Shown here in pieces: positions 1-12,628 of a stretch of 64,000 nucleotides of DNA (the first letter of the stretch is position 1; each line of letters starts with the position of its first letter). Origin of the DNA: Silurus meridionalis (taxonomy: Eukaryota > Chordata > Actinopteri > Siluriformes > Siluridae); assembly GCF_014805685.1 (NCBI RefSeq), contig NC_060907.1, positions 2,054,197 through 2,118,196 of the forward strand, written 5' to 3'. Below the pieces are notes generated by a model. The model saw nothing but the letters and a program-made list of their open reading frames with translations. It had not been told where the DNA came from and searched no databases. Both the position numbers and the translations under genes were made by a program.

Positions 1-62
1 TAACTATTGAGTTATACATACCGAGCTCTATGGTGTATAAAAAGAAGGTCAATAAAACTCAC

Positions 63-598
63 ATCTGACACTGAGGTATTGAGCAGGAGATGGGAGATGT
101 TCAGATCCTCTTACAGCACAGTTATAACTGCCTGCATCCTCACTGCTGACCCTCTGCAGGTGGAGTTCATTGCTCTTGAAGGTGTTTGTGGTTAAATCAT
201 GTGTGTTTTTGTACCAGATGAATGTTGGATCAGTCAGACTGCAGGTGGTTTTACAGGTCAGAATGACTGATTCTCCCTCTGTCACTTCTGCAGGAGCGAT
301 CAGCTGAAGATCTTAAACAATAGAAAGATTAATTAGGAAAGTTTTTTTTTCTGATTCCAGAACTCTCATTTATCATAGTGTGTAGAACAATTTGTAATTG
401 TGTGTGGAAGAAACACCAGTACACACTCCAACACTGGTGTTTATCACACGTGTGTACACACAGATGTAACTATATACAGTCATCAATCCTACAGATTCTC
501 TACATGACTCTGTTCATGCACAAACACACCCAGGTATAAGTGAATTAATGAGTAAAAACATTATTAATAGATTCTTACCGTGAATACTCGACCCTCAT
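63..598 (-). pseudogene. Unit 0: truncated CD22/Siglec-like receptor copy (exon 1 + D2 only)
   Basis: The second Ig domain exon (D2) lies at 63-311, with an acceptor AG before it and a GTGAG donor after it. It is nearly identical to the D2 exons of the other four units, with ILTCKTTC near its start and SYNCAVRG near its end. An exon-1 homologue with ATG at 598 and donor GTAAG ends at 579. In intact units a leader exon and a V-type Ig exon lie between these two; here only about 270 bp separates them, so both are missing. The deletion joins intron 3 sequence to sequence that elsewhere lies just 5' of the leader intron, near position 356. The D3-to-tail part would lie left of the window. It is probably a pseudogene; a leaderless transcript is possible. 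The segment 1-345 matches 36862-37213 almost base for base. Confidence 0.7.
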
Positions 599-886
599 TA
601 GCTTGACCAAACATTTCAGACTAAAAAACTCTGCTGCAGTGTTAATAATTCTGGATTCTGTGAAGGCCTTCAGCTCACTGGTGGGGTGGGTCAGTGAACC
701 GGGAAAACAGGAACCCCCTCTGCTTCCTCTCAGCTTTGGAGTCTACAGTGTGTTCATGATAGAACTGCTGGCAGCTGGAAAACATCAGGACACACAGAGA
801 AGAAAATAAAGTGTTTGGGGAGAAGCATAAACTGCACTGAAGTTACAGCTGGAATGGTGATCAATGTGTTCTTTCCTGCATATTGA

Positions 887-888
<2 letters not shown>

Positions 889-939
<51 letters not shown>

Positions 940-1022
940 TGAAGCTCTAAACTTCATGAAAATGTTTACTTATTTGACCTGAACTCATCTTGAGTGATGT
1001 TCATTTCCACATCATTTCTGGA

Positions 1023-1085
<63 letters not shown>

Positions 1086-1172
1086 TGAAGCTCTAAACTT
1101 CATGAAAATGTTTACTTATTTGACCTGAACTCATCTTGAGTGATGTTCATTTCCACATCATTTCTGGATTTC
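889..1172. repeat. Tandem duplication containing two (TG)n tracts
   Basis: A (TG)n tract at 890-938 is followed by a roughly 85-bp unique segment (GGTGAAGCTCTAAACTTCAT...). Then a second (TG)n tract lies at 1026-1084, followed by the same unique segment repeated almost exactly. The rest of 600-2100 is AT-rich and I see no gene in it. Confidence 0.85.
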
Positions 1173-2104
1173 ATGACCACCTTAAGCAGCTGAGCTTTAA
1201 AATAATCTTGATCATTTCAGATGATAATGAAGCTTCTTCTCTGTGATATTTATGTCCTTCTATCAAGTGACTTTTACCTTTAATGAACTACAATAAATAT
1301 AAATGAGACACTCCACACATATTATACCAAAAAGAGGAAGAAAACCACAAAGGAGCACAGTGACAGGACATTTTTATTGAATATTTAAGTTATCAGTCGG
1401 TTATTGCTAAACTGAATCTTCTCAGTTCCTGACTAATTCTTTTAACTATTTTTTCCAGAAGAAATGGACCTTGTGGAAAAGAAAAAAAAAGCTACAAAAT
1501 TTTACTCAGAATGAGTAATTTGCATAAAATGGACAATTAACTACAGTAATTTAGAAAATAGAAAGACTTACTTCTCTCTTAGTGGACGAGTCACTTTTAA
1601 ACTACATTAAATCTTTTGGCATTTTGTTTTTTAAAATGTTTGTACATGTCCACATGCTTTAATTTAAATAACAACTTTTAACACTTACTATTCTCACCTG
1701 TTATTTGATCTGTATTTTAGAGAAAAGTGAAAACAAAAAAAAGTTGAACATTGTTATAAAAAGACTGAGGTGGATTTTTACACCTGGTTTATTCAGATAT
1801 ATGCTATTTAGAAAATTGTACTTCTGTATGATATTTCAGTTCTGTTTTTATAGATACAGTACAATTACAGATGCACTTCACCCTTCTAACCAACAGGTGT
1901 CACTATCACACACTGAGATGAAATGATTGATGCATTTTTTTATCCAGTAAATTTTCAAGAATTTTGCATTACATTAAGATAAATATACAGATTTCATGAC
2001 GCATTCTTTTTTATGCATGTCACTATTAATATGCTATTAATATGCTATTAATATTAATATTAAAATGATTTGGTAGCTGAACCAAACCAGACAGTTAAAG
2101 ATCT

Positions 2105-2560
2105 ACACAGGACAGACTAAATGATGGCTGAGTAGAATTGTTTCAGCAGCTCCTGTGGCAGGCTGAATTTCCTCAGGAAATTCAGGCAAATGAAGTACAA
2201 CCTCTGCTGGGCCTTTTTATCAATGGAGTCAATGTTATTGTCCCACTTCAGGTCCTGAGAAATGGTGGTACCCAGAAACTTGAATGACTCCACTGTTGTT
2301 ACAGTGCTGTTCATGATGGTGTGTGGGGGGAGTGCTGGGGGATTTCTCCTGAAGTCCACGATCATCTCCACTGCTTTGAATGTGTTGAGCTCCAGGTTGT
2401 GGTGGTTGCACCAGACAGACAGCTCTTTAACCTCCTGTCTGTAAGCAGGCTTGTCTCCATCCTGGATGAGGCCAAATGACTGTAGTGTCATCAGCAAACT
2501 GATGTCATAGTACACGTCAGCCAATAAACAACCAGAGAAACTATTCATAGACTATGCTAC
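2105..2560 (-). mobile_element. L2/CR1-type LINE reverse transcriptase fragment
   Basis: The minus-strand reading frame 2117-2548 shows the pattern typical of the C-terminal part of L2-like non-LTR reverse transcriptases: WCNHHNLELNTFKAVEMIVD, then DFRR, then VESFKFLGTTIS, then KKAQQRLYF. The catalytic FADD-like motif upstream is damaged (ADVYYDISLLM). It is a 5'- and 3'-truncated fossil and not a host gene. Confidence 0.75.
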
Positions 2561-2799
2561 TACACAACTGTATACTGTACAGTTCATGTACTTAGTATAA
2601 ATGTGATACAGTGAACTGTATATACGAACTTCGCTATATGCTCGCAAAAGTTATCTGTGTGTGTTTAAAGTGTGTGGGAGGAGGTTTTATAGGTTAAACA
2701 ATAAAAAAAGCATGTGTGGGGTGGCGTATGATTATCACAGTTATTTGTTTATTGCTCGTGGTTTTGGAACATAACCACCACGATAAACAAGTGATTACT

Positions 2800-3545
2800 T
2801 AGCAGAGTCTGACTGAGCTCCGGAGTGTGGAGATGGTACAAAGTTCCAGAGGTACACCCATCACTGCAGCCCTCCACCGATCTGGGATTTATGTCAGAGT
2901 GATTGAAAGGAAGCCTCTCCTCAGTGCTAAAACCATGAAACCACACTTGGTGTTTGTCAACAAGCACCTGAAAGAGTCTTAGACCATATGAAACAAGATT
3001 CTCTGGTTTAATGAAACAAAATTTGAACTGTTTGGCCTAAATTCTAAACATTATGTCTGGAGGAAACCAGGCACTGCTTGTCACCTGCCCAAAACCATCA
3101 CAACAGTGAGTTTATTTTCTGTAGCAGGGACTTGGCAACTGGTACAAAGTACAGAGATGAACTCAATTAAAACCTGTTCCACAGCTCTCAGGACCTCAGG
3201 CTGTCCCAAAAGTTTATGTTCCTACATGACAACAACCTTAAGAACACAGCCAAGACAACAAAGTAGTGGTTTAAGGATGACTATGTTAATGTCCTAGAGT
3301 GGACCAGCCAGAGCAAAAACATGAACCCTATTAAAAATCTGAATGTGACTGTCCACCAACGCTTCTTATCCAACCTACCCAACTTGAATGGATTTGAAAC
3401 GAAGAAAGACAGAAACTCCCCCAGTCCAGGTTTGCAAAGTTGTTGTGTCAACCCCAAAAATACATGAGGCAGTAATTGTTGCCAAAAAGGTGCTTCAACT
3501 AAGTACTGAGTAAAGGGTTTGAATCCTAATGTACCTGTGATGTTT
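2800..3545 (+). mobile_element. Tc1-like DNA transposon remnant (transposase part)
   Basis: Read on the plus strand in mixed frames, this matches the usual fish Tc1 transposase order. There is an LRS(I)-like segment near 2870, then the 'ETKFELFGLNSKHYVWRKPG' region near 3010-3075. The asparagine-containing block follows near 3230, then 'SQSKNMNPIKN' near 3305, and finally the 'AAKKVLQLSTE' C-terminus and 3' end near 3480-3530. Several frameshifts and stops make it inactive. No flanking inverted repeats were located. Confidence 0.75.
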
Positions 3546-3747
3546 TTAATGATTTATTTAATAATTGATTTTTTTTTAAGTTTGTTTTAATTTTACAGAC
3601 GTTTTTAGAATTATGTTTTCACTTCATTGTCATAATGCACTACTGTGACAAAAAATATATACATTTTAACGATTGTTTTCAATTTAATACAAATGTATTT
3701 GTATAGCGGTTTTTACAATGAAAACTGTTTAAATTTCTTAGTCTGGA

Positions 3748-4200
3748 GGTCAAGTCAAGTCAAGTCAAGTTTATTTCTATAGCGCTTTTCACAACAGACA
3801 TTGTCTCAAAGCAGCTTTACAGAAATCAACAGTCATGGTGAATGGTGTGCATTTATCCCTGATGAGCAAGCCATGGCGACTCTGGCAAAGAAAAACTCCC
3901 TTAAGGTCAGGAAGTTCATGGACGAGCTTCTCTGCATCTGATATAGACATGTTTCTTAGCTTAACAATATTTCTAAGGTGGAAGAAGTCTGTTTATGAAA
4001 TGGGGTGAGCAAAATCTTTGTCTTATCACAATTTTAAAATAGAAAGTTATGCATCATCCAATCTTTAAATTTTTAATGCGCTAAGATAACCAGGTCAATT
4101 GAGATGTATCGTCTGGTGTTGATGAGATATATAGCTGGGTATCATCAGCATAACAGTGGAAGCTAATCCCATACTTTCTAATAATATTTCCCAAGAGAAG
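3748..4200 (-). mobile_element. LINE 3' tail plus internally deleted LINE fragment
   Basis: Positions 3755-3900 contain the reverse complement of the LINE tail seen complete at 8050-8144 (CTTTGAGACAATGTCTGTTG, AAAGCGCTATA...AATAAA, CTTGACTTGAC). From about 3910 the sequence jumps to the part of the same LINE that encodes the start of its C-terminal domain (complement of GATGCAGAGAAGCTCGTCCA), so the element has an internal deletion. It runs on as weak RT homology to about 4200. Confidence 0.7.
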
Positions 4201-4471
4201 CATGTATATTGTAAAATGTGATGATGTGATGATTTTCAGGCTGATTTTGTGACACACAAAATTTACACATCAGAAACAAACTGATTGTTCGCTGAGGTGA
4301 AATCTGAAGTCCTACAGCCCATAATACAACATGCTGACCAGCAGATGATGAAGTGCCACTGTTCTGTTATGAGCTGCATTTACAAATGAGTTACTGAAGT
4401 TTCTAGAAGCTTTAAACTAAAACCAGGTGGAAGTTGGTGATGCTGATGTTGGATAAACAGGTAAATTCTGT

Positions 4472-4872
4472 TCATTTCATGTTGCCATAGATCACACTGA
4501 GATCCTCAGCATTGGAAGACCTACAGAAAGAGTAAATGATCACACTAAGATCCAGCAGAAGATCTTTTCCACATCTGGATTGAAGGAAACAGAGCTTTCT
4601 CACCTGTCGTCAGCACCAGTGCGTGTAAATTTAACATTAGCGTACTGAACCTCGTCCTCCCCAGAGGCAGAAGTGATTGCAGCAGAACTTCCAGCATCCC
4701 CGAGATCAACAGCACGCTGGCGTACAACTTTAGCATACAGAACTTCATTCTGATTGGCCGAGGCTGAATCAGAAGCAGCGTTGACTCTATTCACCGCTAC
4801 ATTTTCATAAAAATCCTGAGGTGGAGAGCATGAGATCACAGATCAGAATCAGGTTTATTGGCCAAGTGTGTT

Positions 4873-4935
<63 letters not shown>

Positions 4936-5499
4936 GGAATTTGGTTCCAGCTGTTAGTGACTCACAAATTACAGACATAAATAACACTATACATTCAGCT
5001 TGGACTTTACAAGACAAAACAGACAATGTGAGACAATATAGACAGTATGAGTACGAGACACAGAGAGGTGGCAAACATCTAACTTTATATCACAGCACTG
5101 TTAAATTCTGGATTGTGATTGGTCAGAAGGTGTTGATTTATTAATAATAACAACAGATATTTTACTTGTTCTAATGTCAAGGAAGAATTTTTATTTTAAA
5201 AGAGAAAAAAGTGATTGATGTTTAATGAATTTCCACAACATGTATGTAACTGCAAATGGACAAAAATGTTTATCATGATGTTTGATAAAGAAATATTGGT
5301 AAAAGACAAATAAAACACTTGGGAATGTGCTGTTATTGGAAAATAATCAACTTCAAGCAGGTAACAGTTCCTCTGCCTTATTACATTATGCTGTTGATTA
5401 TTTTACTGTAAAAGCAGCACATGACATACAAACACAAGTCAACAATTATCTGTACACTTTTTTACCTCTTTTACACTTTGGTCAATTCTTTTATTTTTC
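4472..5499 (-). CDS. Unit A cytoplasmic exons with two ITIMs
   Basis: Exons 5466-5499, 4604-4815 and 4472-4520 encode the tail from residue 412 to 509. Four tyrosines are visible: Y426 in FYENV (a YxN, Grb2-type site), Y450 in VLYAKV and Y481 in VQYANV (both fit the ITIM consensus S/I/V/L-x-Y-x-x-I/V/L), and Y505 in VIYGNM (YxxM, a PI3K p85-type site). The 34-nt juxtamembrane exon is tiny; it was chosen because it is the only acceptor-donor pair seen here that is open in the right phase, and it gives a basic segment. Known family role: phosphorylated ITIMs recruit SHP-1/SHP-2 to dampen receptor signalling. Confidence 0.85.
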
Positions 5500-8400
5500 C
5501 TGCTGATAAACAAAAACAAAAACAATATTGAACAAAATCTGTTCACATTTTTATAACTGTAGTTTTAATTATTTGATAAATGATAAATGATCCTGTATTT
5601 TCTCACCTTTTACACAAGATGATGACACCAATGACACAAACACCCACAACCCCAACACCCCCAACACCTGCATAGACACCTACACTCTGATCTACTGTGT
5701 GGAAATATAATGTTATAATGAATCAGTGTTAAATATTATACAGTGTAATTCTGATTTATAGATTTATATCATCTCTCTTACTGGTTAAAGTGATGGACAC
5801 TCCAGCTGATCTCTCAGAGCCGAGTTTATTCTGAACCTCACAGTAGTACAGTCCACTCTGTAGAGCTCTGTAACTCTGTCCTGATCCTACAGGTGATGAT
5901 CCATTCTCCTTAAACCAGGTGTAGGTCTCCACAGGTGGGTTACTGTCACTGCTGCAGGTCAGAGTCACTGAACTTCCCTCCACTTTCTCACCAGAGGAAC
6001 TGATAGACACTGAGATGTTCTTTGGAGGATCTAAAATGGTTTGGTAAATCAGAAGTACATCTATAATAGTTTTATCTTGTATTGGCTGTAAGAAAATCTT
6101 TAGCTTTAACTTACACAGAACATTCAGAGTTACACTGGTGGAGTTCTGATGCCCGACTTTATTACTGCACATGCACTTGTACTCTCCACTGTCTTCAGAA
6201 CTGATTTTAGAGATGGTGAAGGTCTTTCCTTTCCCCACTGATGTTGTTCTATTAAACCAGGTGTAGGTCTCCACAGGTGGGTTTGCATCACTGCTGCAGG
6301 TCAGAGTCACTGAACTGCCCTCCACAATCTCACCAGAGAGACTGATAGAGACGCTCTTTGGTGGATCTAAAGAGTTCCATGATAAGAGTGAAGAAAGCAG
6401 TTTAGTGTCATAATTAATGGTTTTGTTATCTTTCATCAAGGCATTTAACCATTTTAGCACAAACCACTCATCAACTTCAAAATTATTTTGAGGATCTTTT
6501 TTTTATTATGATAAATAATTTACACCTTCTCTAAAAACTGTTTACCTTTTATTTTACTGGTTAAAATGGGATTCAGTATAAAGTCTATCATATCAATGTT
6601 TCCAAAATGCGTACAACAAAACTAAACATCCACAACTAACCCAAGACATAACAAATCACACAGGTGTAAAATTTCAATCCCATTATAATCTCATTTACAT
6701 TTTTTTAGGATAAGCATAACATTAAACTACTTTTAAATTCTGATTAGACGGATATTTTGCTCATCGGCCCAAAAACTAGTATACAGAAGCACCAGCATCT
6801 CAACCTGCATTTAGACGGATGTTCTGTAACCACTAGTTCAACAGTAAAAGACCTGGGAGTTATTTTAGACAGCATCATATCAACCAAGTTACAAAAACAG
6901 CTTCTTTCACCTTAGAAATATTTCTAAGTTAAGAAACATGTTGTCTATATCCGATGCAGAGAAGCTCGTCCATGCGTTCATGACCTCCAAAATAGACTAC
7001 TGTAATGCATTACTAGGTGGATGTCCTGCGTCATTAATAAACAAGCTTCAGTTAGTTCAGAATGCAGCAGCCAGAGTTCTTACAAGGTCAAGAAAATATG
7101 ATCACATAACCCCGATCTTATCGTCCCTACATTGGCTTCCTGTTAAGTTTCGAATAGATTACAAACTATTACTTCTCACTTATAAAGCACTAAATGGTTT
7201 ATCTCCCATGTATCTATCCAGTCTTCTAACACGCTACAATCCATCATGCTCCCTGAGATCTCAAAACTCTGGGCTTCTAGTAGTTCCTAGAATAGCAAAG
7301 TCCACTAAAGGTGGTAGAGCGTTTTCACATTTAGCTCCTAAACTCTGGAATAGTCTTCCTGACGGTGTTCGGGGCTCAGACACACTCTCCCAGTTTAAGT
7401 GTAGATTAAAAACATATCTTTTTAGCAAAGCCTACACATAACACACATCACATCATAACCTTGTGCTCCAGAACATCTGATCACATGCACATTATCAACT
7501 TGTGCTGTTAATATCATGAACAGCAGCTACGCTAATTCCTCTCCACTGCTTCTCATTCTCTCCCCATCCCGAGACACCCTGAGGTTTGGCCAGCTCCCGT
7601 CACCTCCCTCCTCATGAAGATTATGGACTTTGAAGAAGTAGATGCCGAACTCACAAACATCCCGAACCATCTAGAGACGTACCAGTGCCAATTGGATCCC
7701 ACTGCATGTGTGGAGTTTGACATTGGACTTCCTGGAGTGTTTAAAGGCTCTGGCATGGAGAAGCTGATGCTGGATCTGTGATGATCACAAATGTTGAGCT
7801 CAGTAGCTCCTTCATTTATACCAAAGACTGTTGAAAGAGCATCACTTATAATCTTATACTCCAGTAATCATGTTAGTTCTCACTCTCCAGTGTTCTGTAT
7901 TGTTGAAAGATTTATGATCAAACTCTTGATGTCACCCAGATGAGGATGGGTTCCCCTTTTGAGTCTGGTTCCTCTCAAGGTTTCTTCCTCATTACATCTA
8001 AGGGAGTTTTCCTTGCCACAGTCGCCACGGCTGCTCATCAGGGATAAATACACACCATTCACCATCACTGTTGATTTCTGTAAAGCTGCTTTGAGACAAT
8101 GTCTGTTGTGAAAAGCGCTATACAAATAAACTTGACTTGACTTGACGTGTGTCAGGGATCCACCTGCCACGCCCCCTTTGGTGGCTCTCTATGCCTCGCT
8201 CTCCCTGGAGCTCCAGGCATAACCACGCACACCTGGAGCTCGTTGTCACTCATGCCTCCGCTCTCTCTGAAGCTCCAGGTTTAACAATGCACACCTGAAG
8301 CTTATCATTACTCCACCCCGCTCCTACATAAACCCCTCCCTCACATTCACCCGCCGTTCGTTATTGTATGTGTTGGACTTTACGTGCGGGTGATGATTGT

Positions 8401-9772
8401 ATGTTTCGGTGTTCACACGGGACGCTATTGATCCGTTCCATTCGGACTCCACAATCCCGTCCCGGCTGCGATTCTCATCCCCGCGCTTCTCGGGTCTATT
8501 ACGCTTCTGCCAAAGCGCACCTCGAACTCTCAACCGAAGGACTGCCGTGTGCGTGTGTGAGTATGTGTATCTCTCTCTTTTAATGATGCAGGTCATTAAA
8601 ACCCGAGCGAGCTGTACTCCGGCTTCTGCCTTCTGTTTCGCTCGCACCATGACAATGTGCTTCCTTCCATGTGGGGACTTTTCTAAAACACTCAATGTGG
8701 CTTAATGCAATAAGACACATAAAAAAAAGCAGATTATGTACAGACAAGCACATGAGTCCAGAATACGAATATAACGTGTTTAATTACACGTTAAGCCTTT
8801 TATACTTTAGACCATTAAAGAAAAATCTTAAAGTGGTATAATGAGATAAGAGCATTTTTAAAAGACCAAAACTAAAACATACTGTTTGTACACAATATGA
8901 TTTATTATTAATGTGTTTACTGAAATTAGTCTTTTAAAATCTCACATCATCTCAAATTATCACATTAAGCCATGTTAAGTTTTTTCATGTTAGGCGTTTT
9001 AGAATGTCCCTTCCATGTGATTTCAATTAGATAAATACATTTTCCTTCTCACTGAACTTGTTTTTTACAAAATCATTAATCACACACTCAAAGTTACTGT
9101 AATTACTAAATGTAAAGTTTCATCAAGGGTTCAGGTGAAGATGTTCAGTCTCTCCATAGTGTTTTGTTTAATAGATAAAACTTCAGCTGTGCATCAATAT
9201 GAATCTGTATGCAGAACACGGTGTGTTTAGGAAGAAAGTACGTGTGGTAACAGAGTGTAAATGGAGGGTGGAGTCAGGAGAAGTGAGTGATAAGGATCCC
9301 ACACCAGTACGTGTATGTTTTAGTTCATGAAAAGTGAAATCACGAGAATGAACATTAAGATTCCAGTTTGCCTTAAGCTCCGTTTCATTATTTTTATTTT
9401 GTATTGTTTTACTTTATTAAATACTGAGTTATAAATAATAAAAATAAAACTCACATCTGACACTGAGGTATTGAGCAGGAGATGGGAGATGTTCAGATCC
9501 TCTTACAGCACAGTTATAACTGCCTGCATCCTCACTGCTGACCCTCTGCAGGTGGAGTTTGTTGCTCTTGAAGGTGTTTGTGGTTAAATCATGTGTGTTT
9601 TTGTACCAGATGAATGTTGGATCAGTCAGACTGCAGGTGGTTTTACAGGTCAGAATGACTGATTCTCCCTCTGTCACTTCTGCAGGAGCGATCAGCTGAA
9701 GATCTTATACAATGAGAGAAACATTAAATCTGCATCAGTGAATAATCACCTGCTCATTTACCTCAATCACCC

Positions 9773-9833
<61 letters not shown>

Positions 9834-10461
9834 TGATAATTAAATTATGAACCAGAATTAAATGACAACAAAATCAAGTAAATAAATATCTACCGTAATT
9901 TCCGGACTATAAAGCACCCCCTTACATAAGCCGCTGAATTTACACAGGCTTTAACGAAAGACACTTTACACACGGTGTAACGGGTGAAATCTTTTATACT
10001 GAGCAGAGCGGTATTTTGGGAATCGCATGCAACTGCATTCCTCCGGTATTACTGCATGTGTGTGAGACTGAGGAATATGTCCTTATTATTTTCTGATGCT
10101 CATTTCTAAGTTTCTTTGACTAACCCGTAACGCTGTTGCCAAGAAAAATAAAAAAGCACGAGTTTTGGAAACCTGTCTGTGCTTATATGATTTCTGTTGT
10201 AACTGGAGTTAGCGAGCTCTCCCTTCACCCAGACTCAACACGCTACAACGGCTTGTATCTAAACAGTAGCAGACCAAGAAAGTCATTGTTCACTGTCTTC
10301 CTCCTTCCTTTCACAACTACACTGGTACCTTGACCTACGAAAATGAAGATAAGCAAAGAAGAAAAAGTAAAAATTTTAAAGTTTAGGGATACGTAGTGTA
10401 CAGGAGTGATAGTAAAAAACGAGTTTTCCCTCCGCCTCCGCTTATCGCCTCTACCCCCCCT

Positions 10462-10519
<58 letters not shown>

Positions 10520-12547
10520 ACCGGCGTTTTTGTTAGCTCAAGTCGTCTCATCTCCAAGGAAAATACACTGAATAAAACCTTATTATATCTTTACATTCTC
10601 TTTTATTATGTTTTTATACAAGATTTGTTATTTAGAAATGTATTTTCCAATTTATTAACATCAAACTTAAAAACGGTGTAATTTTAGGGTTGGAACGGAT
10701 TAATGCCATTTTAGGTATTTTTTATATGGAAAACTGATTTGATGTGCGAGCAAATTGAGATACGAGCTCGTCCACGGAACGAATTAAACTCGTAGGTCAG
10801 GGTACCACTGTATTTCTCTCCGAAGTTTATCTTTTGTCATCGTCGTGTGCCACCGGTGGAAGTTTTTCTCCCGATGCCGTGCAGCTCAGAACACAGGTGA
10901 GGAGCGTTTTTTCGTTTCCGTTCGAAAATTACATTGGTCTAATGTTAAGGGGCTCAGTTTTTTGGCTTGAAGTTTGTGAAACCGGGAAAAACCCAGGAAA
11001 AATCCATAAATTGTCTAGAGTTCATGTTCATGTTTTTGCTCTTCTTCTGGGTATTTTTTCATTGTAATCCCCTTAAATACCAATTTCTGACATCATGAAT
11101 TTGTTATTATAATTATTTTTAATCTCTGATTTGCAGATTCTGTTTTACTGTTTATTTATTACTTTTATTTGTTTTATTTTAACTTTTTACATTTTATTTG
11201 ATGGTAATTAGAACATTGAGCAGACAATCTTTTGTAAATCACCTGAACTACAAGCAGAAATGTTAAATTTATCAGTTTATTTATTATTTTGTGGTGTTTC
11301 ATGGAAACAGTAATTCAGTAAGAACATGTTCCAGCTTTAATTCATCTGTTACAAAACTCCTGTAGCTAAAAGGAGATTATGGTCTGAGTGACACATGTAG
11401 AGAATAAGATGATTTTATTTACCTGTAACTCTGAGTGTAATTCCAGGAACACCCTGATATTTATCTTTAGTTGTTCTGAATCTGAAGCTGTACATGTTTT
11501 CATCTGATTTCTTCACATCACTCAGTCTGAGGGAGAAGTGATTCTGTTTATCTCCTAAATACTCCACTCTGCCTGAGTAACCTGATTCATTACTCAGATC
11601 AGTCGGTTCTACATCCTTAACTGGGTTTATAAACCAAAACCTGTTATTCACTGTAAGACCTGTTGGATGTGTGTAAGTGGCCTCCATAACCACTGTAGAT
11701 CCTTTTACAGCACAGAGATGTAGTTTGCTGTATTTCACACTCCATTGATTCCCAAGAGCTCCTGAAACATGACACATGAAAGAGGTAATTAGAGATCATT
11801 ATCCTGAGCCCCATAAAACACTGAGTTATTTTACAGCTTCTCTTCTCTCCTCTGGAACTCCGGGGCAGAAAAATACAAACTATTATTTACTACTGGAAGG
11901 AAACTGTGCAGGATTTGGACACAGGGGTGTCAAGGGTTCATTAGATCCAACCTTGTGATTCTGAATATATAATATTTAGCTGGTTGAATATTTCATGTCT
12001 CTGGTGTGTGTAGCTGTGATTTTTATGTAGATGTGCACTGATGCACGAAAGCCAGATTTTTAATCTTCGAAGACTGCTGAAGCTTCTTTCAGCCTCTGCT
12101 GAAGAAACATGAAAAACAAGGAGCAACCTCACAAGTGTTTCCACTTGGTCAAAGAGTTGGTGGACTTCTGGTAACATATTCTGAAGAATGCTTGCATTTT
12201 TTGTAAAAAAGGAGTGAAGCTGGGTTTTTTTGCCGCTTTGAGCTCATCGCAACCGAATGTTGGATCGCGTGCGGGACCACGGATGCGACTCGAGCTACAG
12301 TACTAGGGCGTGTGATGATGACGTGACAAGTGAGTGACTGATTGCCATGGATACGTGAACGTCATGTATAGACTATCTTGTCTCTTTAAATTTTAAATCA
12401 CTCTGCATTTATATACATTGCTCCATTAAAACCTCAACAGGTCATGAACACAGACACACTCTCCACTAAAAAAGTGAGGGGGGCAAATTTACTTTTTATA
12501 AAAAGTGTGTGGGACATACCCCCAGCATCCCCGTGTAATCTATGCCC

Positions 12548-12628
<81 letters not shown>

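Noticed and set aside
8324..8705. Overlapping ORFs of 102-123 codons on both strands
   Set aside because: They lie within and just beyond the solo LTR and show no protein-family pattern.
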